From: Methylobacteriaceae bacterium
Lineage (GTDB): Bacteria > Pseudomonadota > Alphaproteobacteria > Rhizobiales > Beijerinckiaceae
Assembly: GCA_020638135.1 (NCBI GenBank)
Contig: JACKJE010000002.1
Location: 62,001 to 126,000 of the forward strand
Length of the DNA stretch: 64,000 nt
Direction of reading: 5' to 3'
In this document: in pieces, positions 1-8,249 of the stretch
Numbering within the stretch: the stretch's first letter is position 1
How the letters are laid out: the number at the start of each line of letters is the position of its first letter
Notes under the pieces: generated by a model
Seen by the model: the letters and a program-made list of their open reading frames with translations, nothing else
Databases searched by the model: none
Told to the model about the DNA's origin: nothing
Position numbers and translations under genes: made by a program

Positions 1-462
1 GATGTTGCCGGGCTTTTTGTCGTGCAGCAGCACGGCGTCCGGCGCGCGCGCGTCCTTCGATTCGAAATAGGCCGGCAGTTCCTTGAATTCGATCTCGATG
101 AGATCGAGCGCGCGCTGCGCGGTTTCCTCGTCGATGGCCGCCACCGCCGCGACAGGTTCGCCGCGATAGCGCACGCGCTCGCGCGCCAACGGATATTCGT
201 TCATCGCGATCGGCAGCACGCCGTAAGTGAAACGGCAGTCGGCGCCGGTGACGATTGCGGCGACGCCATCGAGCGCGCACGCTTTCGACACGTCGATACG
301 GACGATCTCGGCATGCGCGACCGGCGAGCGCAGGATGCGGCCGACGAGCGCGCCGTTGCGGTCGAGATCGGCGGTGTAGAGCGCACGCCCCGTCACTTTG
401 TCGACGCCGTCGATCAAAGGAACGCCCTGGCGACCGGTCCGCGCTTTGTAGACCGCGCTCAT
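1..462 (-). CDS. hbaC: 4-hydroxybenzoyl-CoA reductase alpha (molybdopterin) subunit, N-terminal part
   Basis: This is the first 154 codons of a xanthine-dehydrogenase-family large subunit; the rest lies beyond the window edge. The family member it most resembles is the alpha subunit of 4-hydroxybenzoyl-CoA reductase, which holds the molybdenum cofactor and removes the phenolic hydroxyl from 4-hydroxybenzoyl-CoA to give benzoyl-CoA. The segments VDKVTGRALYTADL, GRILRSPVAHAEI, YGVLPIAMNEYPLARERVRY and GEPVAAVAAIDE are typical of HcrA/HbaC. The ATG overlaps the stop of the gamma-subunit gene (ATGA), so the two are translationally coupled. The gamma-then-alpha order is that known for hbaBC of Rhodopseudomonas palustris. 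The symbol rests on remembered family similarity, not a database search. Confidence 0.85.
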   Translation of the reverse strand, partial: MSAVYKARTGRQGVPLIDGVDKVTGRALYTADLDRNGALVGRILRSPVAHAEIVRIDVSKACALDGVAAIVTGADCRFTYGVLPIAMNEYPLARERVRYRGEPVAAVAAIDEETAQRALDLIEIEFKELPAYFESKDARAPDAVLLHDKKPGNI

Positions 463-947
463 GCGGACGCCTCCGCTGCATGTCGGACGGATTCGATGAT
501 CTTCACATAGCCCGTGCAGCGGCAGAGATTGCCCGCGAGCGCCGCCCTGATCTCGTCGTCGCTCGGATGCGGGTTACGCCGCAGCAGGGCTTCCGACGCC
601 ATGATCATGCCCGGCGTGCAGAAGCCGCATTGCGCGCCGAGCTTCTCGTGGAACGCTTGCTGCAATCGGTTCGGCCGACCTTGCTTGACGAGCCCTTCGA
701 CGGTTTCGACATTGCGCCCTTCGCAACGAACGACGAGCGTCAGACAGGCGGAAACAGGAACGCCGTCGAGCAGCACCGTGCAGGCGCCGCATTCGCCGCC
801 GTCGCATCCGACCTTGACGCTCGTCAGATGCGCGACGTCGCGCAGGTAATCGACGAGAAGATCGCCATCCGACACGGCGTCCTCGCACCATCGGCCGTTG
901 ACCTCGATGCGCACGAGCCGCTTTCGCGGCTTTGCCGATCCGTGCAT
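459..947 (-). CDS. hbaB: 4-hydroxybenzoyl-CoA reductase gamma (2Fe-2S) subunit
   Basis: A 162-residue small subunit of the xanthine dehydrogenase family that passes electrons from ferredoxin toward the molybdenum site. A plant-type 2Fe-2S cluster is formed by C48, C53, C56 and C68 (CDGGECGAC...C), and a second by C107, C110, C142 and C144 (CGFC...CRC). The C-terminal stretches GFCTPGMIMASEALLRRN and AGNLCRCTGYVKI are very close to HcrC/HbaB, so 4-hydroxybenzoyl-CoA reductase is favoured over aldehyde or CO dehydrogenases. It is the promoter-proximal gene, faces the CoA ligase across a 173 bp spacer, and overlaps the alpha subunit downstream. A GGAGGA-like ribosome site precedes the ATG. Confidence 0.88.
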   Translation of the reverse strand: MHGSAKPRKRLVRIEVNGRWCEDAVSDGDLLVDYLRDVAHLTSVKVGCDGGECGACTVLLDGVPVSACLTLVVRCEGRNVETVEGLVKQGRPNRLQQAFHEKLGAQCGFCTPGMIMASEALLRRNPHPSDDEIRAALAGNLCRCTGYVKIIESVRHAAEASA

Positions 948-993
948 GGGACGTCCTCCTCCGCGTCAGAATTGCATGGGGGACCGGGCGATC

Positions 994-1061
994 GCCTGAC
1001 CGAAGTCAAGAATTGTCATTTCGCATCGCAGCAAAACGAGGCGCGCCTGACCGAAATCAAG
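994..1061. promoter_or_regulatory. Pair of direct repeats in the hba divergent promoter region
   Basis: The 173 bp spacer between the reductase and ligase genes holds GCCTGACCGAAGTCAAG at 994-1010 and GCCTGACCGAAATCAAG at 1045-1061. They agree at 16 of 17 positions, and their starts are 51 bp apart, close to five helical turns, so both would lie on one DNA face. This suggests binding of an activator or repressor shared by both transcripts. The motif does not look like an FNR site. No regulator gene is visible in the window. Confidence 0.5.
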
Positions 1062-1120
1062 CAGCAATCCGATACGGCGACTAGTTTCACCTATCCGCAA
1101 CGCCGTGCGGGAGGCGCAGC

Positions 1121-2662
1121 ATGAGCCTTCGCGACTATAATGCCGCCGTCGATTTCGTCGACCGCCAGATCGCCGAAGGACGCGCGGCGAAGATCGCTTT
1201 CGTCGATCCTGCGCGCAGCATCACATACGGCGAGCTGAGCGAAAGCGCCGCGCGCGTCGGCGCGATGCTGGCGCTGCTCGGCGTCGAGCAGGAAAACCGG
1301 ATCGCGCTCGTCCTGCTGGACACCGTCGACTTTCCGATCCTGTTCTGGGGCGCGGTCCGGGCCGGCGTCGTGCCTGTTCTGATGAACACGCGCCTCACGG
1401 TCGATCAGTATCACAACCTCCTCGAGGACTCGCGGGCCAAAGTCGCGTTCGTTTCGCCCGCCCTGCTCCCGGTCATCGAGGAAGCCGCCGCGGGCCTGAC
1501 GCATCTGCGCGAGATCGTGGTCGTCGGCGGCGGACCGCCCGGCCGCCCGCGGTTCGACGCGCTGCTCGGCGCCTTCACGGAAGGCGCGTCTCCGGCGGGG
1601 ACTTGTGCGGACGACATCGCGTATTGGCTCTATTCGTCGGGCACGACCGGCATGCCCAAGGGCGTGATGCACGTTCACGGCGCGCTGCGCGTCATGGCCC
1701 AGAACGCCGGCGTGCAGCGCATCGGCTATGGCGAGGACGACGTCGTCTTCTCCGCCGCCAAGATATTCTTCGCGTACGGTCTGGGCAGCGCGCTGATCTG
1801 TCCGAACTGGGTCGGCGCGACGACCGTCCTCTACCCCGAACGGCCGACGCCGCGAACCGTGTTCGAGACGCTGCGCGCTTTCAATCCCACGATGTTTTTT
1901 GCCGTGCCGACGCTCTATGCGGCGATCCTCGCGGACCCCGAATGTCAGCCGGAAACGGCATCCAGGAAGTGGCGCATCTGTTTCTCGGCGGGCGAGCCTC
2001 TGCCCGCGCACATCGGCGAGGCCTGGAAGCAGCGCTTTGGTCTCGACATCGTCAACGGCGTCGGCTCCAGCGAGGCTGGGCATCTGTTTCTCACCAACAC
2101 GCCCGGCGCCGTCGACTATCAGGCGTCGGGCAAACCACTCGAGGGCTTCGATCTGGAATTGCGCGACGAGGCCGGCAATCCCGCGCAGGACGGCGAGCCC
2201 GGCGAATTGTGGGTGCGGTCCGGTTCGATCGCCGCAGGCTACTGGAACCAGCTCGAAAAGACGCGCAAGACCTTCGTCGGCGGCTGGCTGCGCACCGGCG
2301 ACAGATATTTTCGCCGCCCCGACGGCGCCTTCGTCTTTCACGGCCGCGCCGACGAAGTGTTCAAGGTCTCGGGCATCTGGGTCTCGCCCTACGAGGTCGA
2401 AGACGCGCTCACACGCCATCCCCGCGTGCTGGAAGCCGCCGTCGTGCCGGCGCAGGACGCCGACGGTCTTACCAAGCCCAAGGCGTTCGTCGTGCTGGAT
2501 CGCGGCCTGCCGGAGGATGAACGCGCCCTGTTCGAAGAATTGAAGTCGCTCGTGAAAAAGACGGTCGGCCCCTGGAAGTACCCGCGCTGGATCAAATATG
2601 TCGACGAATTGCCGAAGACGGCGAGCGGCAAGATTCAGCGCTACCTGCTGCGCGACGCCTGA
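1121..2662 (+). CDS. hbaA: Benzoate-CoA ligase family protein, probably 4-hydroxybenzoate-CoA ligase
   Basis: A 513-residue AMP-forming acyl-CoA synthetase. It would activate an aromatic acid to its CoA ester with ATP, the first step before ring dehydroxylation by the divergent reductase. The P-loop-like motif YSSGTTGMPKG lies at residues 171-181, followed by the adenylate-binding GVGSSEAGH and TGDRYFR segments, and the C-terminal catalytic lysine is in KTASGKIQR. Length and the early region fit the benzoate-CoA ligase family. The neighbouring HbaBC-type reductase makes 4-hydroxybenzoate the likely substrate, but benzoate or another hydroxybenzoate is possible. A strong hairpin follows the stop. 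The symbol is based on context. Confidence 0.8.
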   Translation: MSLRDYNAAVDFVDRQIAEGRAAKIAFVDPARSITYGELSESAARVGAMLALLGVEQENRIALVLLDTVDFPILFWGAVRAGVVPVLMNTRLTVDQYHNLLEDSRAKVAFVSPALLPVIEEAAAGLTHLREIVVVGGGPPGRPRFDALLGAFTEGASPAGTCADDIAYWLYSSGTTGMPKGVMHVHGALRVMAQNAGVQRIGYGEDDVVFSAAKIFFAYGLGSALICPNWVGATTVLYPERPTPRTVFETLRAFNPTMFFAVPTLYAAILADPECQPETASRKWRICFSAGEPLPAHIGEAWKQRFGLDIVNGVGSSEAGHLFLTNTPGAVDYQASGKPLEGFDLELRDEAGNPAQDGEPGELWVRSGSIAAGYWNQLEKTRKTFVGGWLRTGDRYFRRPDGAFVFHGRADEVFKVSGIWVSPYEVEDALTRHPRVLEAAVVPAQDADGLTKPKAFVVLDRGLPEDERALFEELKSLVKKTVGPWKYPRWIKYVDELPKTASGKIQRYLLRDA

Positions 2663-2672
2663 CGACGCTCGC

Positions 2673-2706
2673 TGGAAATCCCCCGGTCAAGACCGGGGGA
2701 CTTCCA
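2673..2706 (+). terminator. Hairpin after the CoA ligase gene
   Basis: An inverted repeat of about 12 bp per arm with one mismatch (TGGAAATCCCCC against GGGGGACTTCCA) starts 11 bases after the ligase stop codon. There is no long T run, so this may be a bidirectional terminator or mRNA-stabilising hairpin between the convergent ligase and MFS genes. Confidence 0.5.
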
Positions 2707-2804
2707 GGTTCCGAGCGAGCACCAGAGCGGCGTCGGACGTGGCGTCAGGCATCAATCTGCAACGGCCGAGGCGCTTGTCGCCTGCGGCGCGCAACGCAGA
2801 TGCT

Positions 2805-4049
2805 TCAGGCCGACTGCGCAATGGCGCCGCCTTGCCTCATCTGCTTCCACACCAGCCAGCCGACGATCGTCACGTTCACGGCGTTCCACAACACGCCGTT
2901 CAGGAACGCCATGCCGTAAGACCCGGTCCAGTCGAAGATCAGCCCGGAGAAATAGCCGCCGAAGGCCATGCCGACGATGGTCGCCGTCACCAGCACGCCG
3001 ATGCGGGCGCCGGCTTCGCGCGGCGGCAGCAGTTCACGGCAGATGACGGCGTACATGGGCACAATGCCGCCTTGGAACAGGCCGAAAACGCCTGAGACGA
3101 CATAGAGCGACGTCAGCCCGTCGAAGAAGAGATAGAGCAGCAGCGCCACGCCCTGCATGACCGAGCCGATCAAGAGCGTCTTCGCGCCGCCGATGCGGTC
3201 CGAAACGTAGCCCGAGGCGACGCGCGAAAATATGCCGAGGAAGAGCATCAGCGACAGCATTTCCGCGCCGCGCGCCACGCCATAGCCGAGGTCGCTGCAA
3301 TAGGCGACGATATGGACCTGCGGCATGGACATGGCGACGCAGCAGGCGACGCCAGCGATCGAGAGCAGCGTCATCAGCGTGCGCACGGACAGGCCGAGGT
3401 TCGCCTGCGCGACCGCGGTAGCGGCAGCCGCCGCCGCGAACGTATGTTCGGCCGGGCGGCGACGCAGCGCCAGGCTCAACGGCAGGACGACGGCTGCAAC
3501 GGCGAGGCCGATGACGATGTAGCTGTGCCGCCAGCCGAAGGCCGGCACGGTCTGGTTGAGGACGAGCGGCCAGACGGCGCCGCCGACGTAATTGCCGGAT
3601 GCGACGACCACGACGGCGAGGCCGAGCCGCCTGACGAACCAGTGGGAGATGTCGGCGATCAGCGGGCCGAAGCCAACCGCCGCGCCGAAGCCGATCAGCA
3701 GATGCGCGGCTGCGAAGACTTCGATGCCGGGCGCCATGCCGGCGATGACGAAGCCCGCCGCCAGCAGCGCCGCTGAGACACAGAGCGGCAGGACGATGCC
3801 GATGCGGTCCGCCCAGCGGCCGAGGACCATGGCGCCGGCGGCGAAGCCTACCATGGAAAGCGTGTAGGGCATGGAGGCGGTCGCGCGCGCGACGCCGAAA
3901 TCGGCCTGCACCTTCGGCATGACGACGACGATCGACCACATGCCGGCCGCCAGAAGCGTGGCGGCGAGCAGCGAGACACCGAGCCGGACGTTGGCGTAGG
4001 CGCCGTCGGGCGCATAGCGCGGATCGGCGGGGGCGTGCGGGGCGTGCAT
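2805..4049 (-). CDS. MFS transporter
   Basis: A 414-residue integral membrane protein of the major facilitator superfamily with about 12 hydrophobic segments. The start chosen is MHAPHAPADPR; longer readings add an Arg/Pro-rich extension across an AT-rich promoter region and are unlikely. Between the second and third segments, GRWADRIG matches the MFS loop 2-3 motif, and SDRIGGAK appears at the matching place in the second half. The overall pattern recalls oxalate/formate-antiporter-like or monocarboxylate MFS carriers. Its position beside an aromatic acid degradation cluster makes an aromatic or organic acid a reasonable guess, but nothing in the sequence fixes the substrate. It converges on the CoA ligase. 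Confidence 0.85.
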   Translation of the reverse strand: MHAPHAPADPRYAPDGAYANVRLGVSLLAATLLAAGMWSIVVVMPKVQADFGVARATASMPYTLSMVGFAAGAMVLGRWADRIGIVLPLCVSAALLAAGFVIAGMAPGIEVFAAAHLLIGFGAAVGFGPLIADISHWFVRRLGLAVVVVASGNYVGGAVWPLVLNQTVPAFGWRHSYIVIGLAVAAVVLPLSLALRRRPAEHTFAAAAAATAVAQANLGLSVRTLMTLLSIAGVACCVAMSMPQVHIVAYCSDLGYGVARGAEMLSLMLFLGIFSRVASGYVSDRIGGAKTLLIGSVMQGVALLLYLFFDGLTSLYVVSGVFGLFQGGIVPMYAVICRELLPPREAGARIGVLVTATIVGMAFGGYFSGLIFDWTGSYGMAFLNGVLWNAVNVTIVGWLVWKQMRQGGAIAQSA

Positions 4050-4189
4050 GATGGACTTGCTCGGCGGAAGGGCCGGGCAATGTCCATACATCCGGCCAGC
4101 GCCGCAAGGGCCCGGCCAAGCGGCGCGCACGCGGCTGCCATGCGTCCGCAGCGGTCGGGGACGGCCACAGCTCGAGCGGAGCCGTGCGG

Positions 4190-4232
4190 GTTTGGTAAAA
4201 TAACTATTAATTTTGAATTGAATTGCGCGGAA
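4190..4232. promoter_or_regulatory. AT-rich spacer, probable promoter of the polysaccharide locus
   Basis: The 281 bp between the MFS gene and the first gene of the polysaccharide locus contains a strikingly AT-rich stretch (TAAAATAACTATTAATTTTG) in otherwise GC-rich DNA. This is where a promoter for the rightward genes, the leftward MFS gene, or both would be expected. No clean -35/-10 pair could be assigned. Confidence 0.35.
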
Positions 4233-4330
4233 CGGGCGGAGGGGATGAAATCCGAGAGCCGCCGGCGGCGTAACGGCGGGCGCCTCATCACAGGGGCCGT
4301 CATTCCGGACGGACGAGAGGGAAACGGAAA

Positions 4331-4726
4331 ATGACCAGTCAGGCGGCCCGCGCCTATGCCGACATATTTCGTCACGCTGGCGCGGCGACGGCGGGCGGCG
4401 GCGCACTCGCGCATCGCATCACAGCGGTCGCGCTGCGGGCGCGCCGGGCGATCTACATGACCGCGCTCTGCCGAGTCGCGCCGCAGGCGGAGGCGACCGT
4501 CGCGCTGTCGCCGGTCGAAATCGCTCTGCTGGACCGCGCGGTCTACGGCGCCGGCGTGACGCGGACGCTTGCCGACGCGATCGCGAAACTCGCCGGGCTC
4601 GGCGGCGCGGCGCAGGCGACGCGGCGGTTCGCGCTGCCCTTCGCGGTCGCGCGCGGCCTGTCGCGGCTCGCCGACATCCAGATCGCGACGCGTCTGCGCG
4701 CCGCAAAATATCGCGACCGACGATGA
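4331..4726 (+). CDS. Hypothetical protein at the head of the polysaccharide locus
   Basis: A 131-residue Ala/Arg-rich protein that I do not recognise. It has no signal peptide and no clear membrane segment. Its central part (LSPVEIALLDRAVYGAGVTRTLADAIAKL) looks helical. A GAGGGAAA ribosome site precedes the ATG at the expected distance. Its stop overlaps the start of the WecG/TagA-type glycosyltransferase (ATGA), so the two are made together, which suggests a partner or regulatory role in polysaccharide assembly. The high codon-level GC bias matches its neighbours. Confidence 0.6.
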   Translation: MTSQAARAYADIFRHAGAATAGGGALAHRITAVALRARRAIYMTALCRVAPQAEATVALSPVEIALLDRAVYGAGVTRTLADAIAKLAGLGGAAQATRRFALPFAVARGLSRLADIQIATRLRAAKYRDRR

Positions 4727-5505
4727 GCCTCGCGCGCGTCAATCTCTTCACGCCGCAGCAGGCTGAAGACGCGGTGCTGGCGCGACTGGCGGACGGACGC
4801 GCGTTCACGCTGTTCACGCTCAATCTCGACCATGTCGTCAAACTGCGCCGCAGCGAGGCGTTTCGCGCGTGCTACGCGGCGGCCGACCTGGTCTCGGCCG
4901 ACGGCTGGCCAATCGTCTGGTATTTCCGCCGGCTCGGCGTCGAGCTGCAGCGCACGACCGGCGCCGACCTGACGCTGCCGCTGTGCGAAAAGGCGGCGGA
5001 GACAGGCGTGCCCGTCTTCTTCATCGGGCCGCAGCCGCATGTTCAGGCGCGCGCGCTGCCAGTGCTGCGCGAACGCATTCCGCGTCTGCTCATCGCCGGC
5101 GCCGACGCCTCGATCATCGAGCCAGACGACCGGGACGCGCTCGAAAGTCTGGCGCGCCGCGTGCGCGCGTCCGGCGCGCGGCTGTGTTTCATTTGTCTCG
5201 GCGCGCCGAAACAGGAGTTCGTCGCGGAGGCGTTGAAGCAGCTCTGCCCCGGCGTCGGATTCCTGTGCGTCGGCGCGGCGCTCGACTTCATCTCCGGCGC
5301 CGTCAAGCGCGCGCCGCGCTGGGTGCAGCGGTTCGGCATGGAATGGGCGTGGCGGATGGGCGCCGATCCCTTGCGGCTCGCGCCGCGCTACTGGCGCTGC
5401 GCCGAAGTCTTCGTGCTGATCGCGCTGCGCCGGTTGCCGCTCGCCTTCAGCGCGCAACCCGCGGTCAGATTCGCTGCGGCGGGCAAAGCGCAGCACCACG
5501 ACTGA
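4723..5505 (+). CDS. WecG/TagA/CpsF family glycosyltransferase
   Basis: A 260-residue GT26-family transferase. Such enzymes add a sugar (for example ManNAc, ManNAcA or glucose) to an undecaprenyl-PP-linked acceptor at the inner face of the membrane. The family signatures are visible: TLNLDHVVKLRRS near the N-terminus, the active-site region SADGWPIVW around residue 60, FFIGPQPHV, and CLGAPKQEF near residue 165. The length is normal. It is coupled to the preceding small gene and converges tightly on the flippase gene, with one stop codon directly against the other. Confidence 0.88.
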   Translation: MSLARVNLFTPQQAEDAVLARLADGRAFTLFTLNLDHVVKLRRSEAFRACYAAADLVSADGWPIVWYFRRLGVELQRTTGADLTLPLCEKAAETGVPVFFIGPQPHVQARALPVLRERIPRLLIAGADASIIEPDDRDALESLARRVRASGARLCFICLGAPKQEFVAEALKQLCPGVGFLCVGAALDFISGAVKRAPRWVQRFGMEWAWRMGADPLRLAPRYWRCAEVFVLIALRRLPLAFSAQPAVRFAAAGKAQHHD

Positions 5506-6945
5506 TCAGCCGAAACGCGCCGTCAGCCGCACAGTCACGAAACGACGCAGCGCCGGAAACAGCACGAGGATGGCCGCGCCGTAACAGAAAGCGCCGAGCA
5601 GAATCTTTGCGGCGATCGCGACGGCGCCGCTCGGCGCGGGCGTCAGGACGAGGCTCGCCGACATCGCGCAGACCGCAAGGACGATGCGCAGGCCGGCGGC
5701 GAAATCGATCGGCAGCTCCAGCCAGCGCGCGGCATAGACGAGCCCGCCGATAGCTGCGAGCACGGTTCCGACCAGGCAGCCGATCGCCGCGCCCTCGATG
5801 CCGCCGTAGGCCAGACCAATCGCCGCGCCGATCAGCGTCAGCGTCGCATCCGCGAAATTGGAAACGGTGAGCGCACTCGTGCGCTCGAGCAGCAGGCCCG
5901 CCTGGTCGGTCGTATGCGTCTTGTAGGTGCGAATGGCGCCGGCGGCGGTCGCGATCGGCAGGACGACGGTCGTGACAATCCGGTAGTCCGCGGCGATCAG
6001 CAGATCGACGAGCGGGCCTGCCAGAACCGCGACGCCGACGGTCGCCGGCGCGAGCAAAGCCAGCATCAGCGTGCCGTTGAGCGCGACCTGTTCGAGCGCG
6101 CCCTTGCGGTCGCCGGCCTCGATACGGTCGACGGCGAGCGGAAAGGCGGCGGCGGTGCAGATCATGGCGATGAAATTGGCGACGCGCTGGCCGAGGCCCC
6201 AGCCGGCCGACAACAGGCCGAGCCCGACGGCGCCAGCGCCCGCCTCCACCAGCAGGCGAATGCCGTTGATGGCCGCCCAGCCGAACAGGCCGGAGAGAAT
6301 GAGCGGCGCGCCGTAGCGGCGGGCTTCGCGAAAAACGGCGGGATCGAACAATCCGACCTGCGGCCGCACGCCGAGCGCGCTCATGACCGCTGCGGCGCCT
6401 GCCGCCTGGCCGAGCGCCATGGTGAAGAAGACGACGGCCGGCGTCGCGCCGAATACGAGCATGGCGAGCACGGACAGGCCGGAGCCGAGGATCGGGCCGG
6501 AGAATTGCGCCGCCGTATAGGCGCGGATGCGATGCTGGGAGCGCGCCCATTCGCTGTAATGAACCACCAGAAGACGGGTGACGAGATAGGCGGCCGCGGC
6601 GATCGTCGTCGTGGGATCGGCGACGGCGCCGACGGCGAGCAGGCAAAGCGGCGCGAAGACGATCTGCGTCGCCGATCCGTAGAGCGCCATGCGGCCATCC
6701 ATCGCGCGGAAGCGCGTTTCGTCCACCCCCTCGTAGCGCTGGCGGAAGCGCAGGATGTAGAGCGACCACCAGACGAGACCGATCAACGCGGTCAATTCCT
6801 GCGCGGCGATGACGAAGGTGACGACGCCAAAGGCGGCGGGCGCGAGCAGATGCGTCCACGCGATCATGACCGCGAATTGCACGAACGGCCCGAGCACCTG
6901 CGCCGGCAGATAGAGAATCGTATTCCTGACGAGCGACCGCGCCAT
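5506..6945 (-). CDS. Oligosaccharide flippase family protein (Wzx-like)
   Basis: A 479-residue polytopic membrane protein with 12 or more hydrophobic segments, of the polysaccharide transporter/MATE-like superfamily. It probably moves lipid-linked repeat units across the inner membrane. The start MARSLVRNTILYLPAQ is preferred because it shares one base with the stop of the upstream polymerase-like gene (TGATG); longer readings run back into that gene. The N-terminal LVRNTILYLPAQVLGPFVQF is typical of flippases. It is the last gene of the leftward operon 5506-13112. Confidence 0.82.
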   Translation of the reverse strand: MARSLVRNTILYLPAQVLGPFVQFAVMIAWTHLLAPAAFGVVTFVIAAQELTALIGLVWWSLYILRFRQRYEGVDETRFRAMDGRMALYGSATQIVFAPLCLLAVGAVADPTTTIAAAAYLVTRLLVVHYSEWARSQHRIRAYTAAQFSGPILGSGLSVLAMLVFGATPAVVFFTMALGQAAGAAAVMSALGVRPQVGLFDPAVFREARRYGAPLILSGLFGWAAINGIRLLVEAGAGAVGLGLLSAGWGLGQRVANFIAMICTAAAFPLAVDRIEAGDRKGALEQVALNGTLMLALLAPATVGVAVLAGPLVDLLIAADYRIVTTVVLPIATAAGAIRTYKTHTTDQAGLLLERTSALTVSNFADATLTLIGAAIGLAYGGIEGAAIGCLVGTVLAAIGGLVYAARWLELPIDFAAGLRIVLAVCAMSASLVLTPAPSGAVAIAAKILLGAFCYGAAILVLFPALRRFVTVRLTARFG

Positions 6946-8249
6946 CAGGCGCGCTCCGGCGCAAGACGCAGGGCGCGGCGCGCCGCCGCCGGCGCGCGTT
7001 GCTCGCGCGGCCAGTCGCAGAAGAAGGCGAGCAGCAGAACGACGAACTGGTCGAACACCAGCGACTTCACGGATATGCCGGCGGCCGAACTCAATTGTAC
7101 GAGAATGTAGAGGAACAGCGCCCATGCGCCCGGCCTGCTGCGCCGCCAGAACTCCCACATCAGCGCGGCGAAGGCGGCGAGGAAGAACAGGGTCATGAAG
7201 GCGCCGTAGCCGAACAGGAAGCCGAACCAGGAACTCTCGATACCGTATTCGATGCCGAGCGTGTTCTGGATCGAGGCGAGGCGCTGCTGGTCCGGGCCGA
7301 ACAGCAGTTCGTCAAAGCTGAAATAGTCGAACAGCTGGAAGATCAGCAGGCGCGCATCGGCCGATCCCTTGTCGTCGGCGAACCGCTCGAGCAGGCCGTC
7401 GAATGTCCCGCGTTGCGCAAGCAGGACGATCGCAGCCAGCAGGACCGGCGCCGACAGTGCGGCCACAAGCGCGGCGCGCATATCGAAACGCCGGCCGGCG
7501 AGAACCTCCAGAGCCGGCCGCGCCAGACGCGGCGCGCCGAGCGCGATGGAAAGCACGATTGCCGTGCGGCCGCCGAATGTGACGAAGGAAGCGAGTTGCA
7601 CGCCGACCAGGACGAGGCGCAGGCCCCAGCCGACGGCGCGGTCGGCGCCATAGAGCAGCATCAGCAAGTAAGCCGCGCCGACGGCGGCGTTGACGAGTGG
7701 GTGGCCGAGCAGCGCGGTCGAGCGATAGTCGTGCAGGATGACCTTGCCGGCCGCGACATAGGGCGTGAGGCGCCAGTGCGTGACGAATTCGACGATGCCG
7801 ATGCAGGCGTTGACGAACATGAAGGCGTGCAGCGCGACCCGCATGGTCGCGCGCGTGCGTTCGTCCGCGTCGGCATAGAGGACGAGAAAGGCGACGCTGC
7901 ACAGGAAACTGTCGATGATCGGCGAAATCGGCGCCTTCTGTGCGACGGCGGCGAAGACGATCATGACGATCCATGTCGTCACGAAATAGGTTGCGCCGGG
8001 AAAGCGCGCGGTCTGCTCGGCGAGCCAGCCCAAGGGACGCGCGCGCGCGATGAAGCGGACCGCGAGCGCGAGGCTCGCCATGTAGGTCGCGGGATGGAAT
8101 TTCTGCAGGAAACTGCCGCCAGCCTGATCGTAGGCGACGCCGAGCGCGGACAGCGTCATCGCGGAGACGCCGAACAGCAACGCCGCCGCCAGCAGCGTGA
8201 GCGCGTCGGCGACGCGGTCGAGCGGCGATCTCGCGCGCACGGGCATCAT
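6945..8249 (-). CDS. VpsF/O-antigen-polymerase-like membrane protein
   Basis: A 434-residue integral membrane protein with about ten hydrophobic segments and a larger extracytoplasmic loop, including LIFQLFDYFSFDELLFGPDQ, late in the sequence. This architecture matches the VpsF and Wzy/O-antigen ligase-like group, which polymerise or ligate oligosaccharides in the periplasm. It lies between the chain-length gene (4 bp overlap) and the flippase (1 bp overlap), giving the Wzx/Wzy/Wzc set of a Wzy-dependent pathway. These proteins diverge fast, so the role is assigned mainly by topology and context. Confidence 0.75.
   Translation of the reverse strand: MMPVRARSPLDRVADALTLLAAALLFGVSAMTLSALGVAYDQAGGSFLQKFHPATYMASLALAVRFIARARPLGWLAEQTARFPGATYFVTTWIVMIVFAAVAQKAPISPIIDSFLCSVAFLVLYADADERTRATMRVALHAFMFVNACIGIVEFVTHWRLTPYVAAGKVILHDYRSTALLGHPLVNAAVGAAYLLMLLYGADRAVGWGLRLVLVGVQLASFVTFGGRTAIVLSIALGAPRLARPALEVLAGRRFDMRAALVAALSAPVLLAAIVLLAQRGTFDGLLERFADDKGSADARLLIFQLFDYFSFDELLFGPDQQRLASIQNTLGIEYGIESSWFGFLFGYGAFMTLFFLAAFAALMWEFWRRSRPGAWALFLYILVQLSSAAGISVKSLVFDQFVVLLLAFFCDWPREQRAPAAARRALRLAPERA

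Noticed and set aside
1091..2419. A 442-codon minus-strand frame opposite the CoA ligase
   Set aside because: It has no recognisable motif and lies entirely within a well-defined ligase gene.
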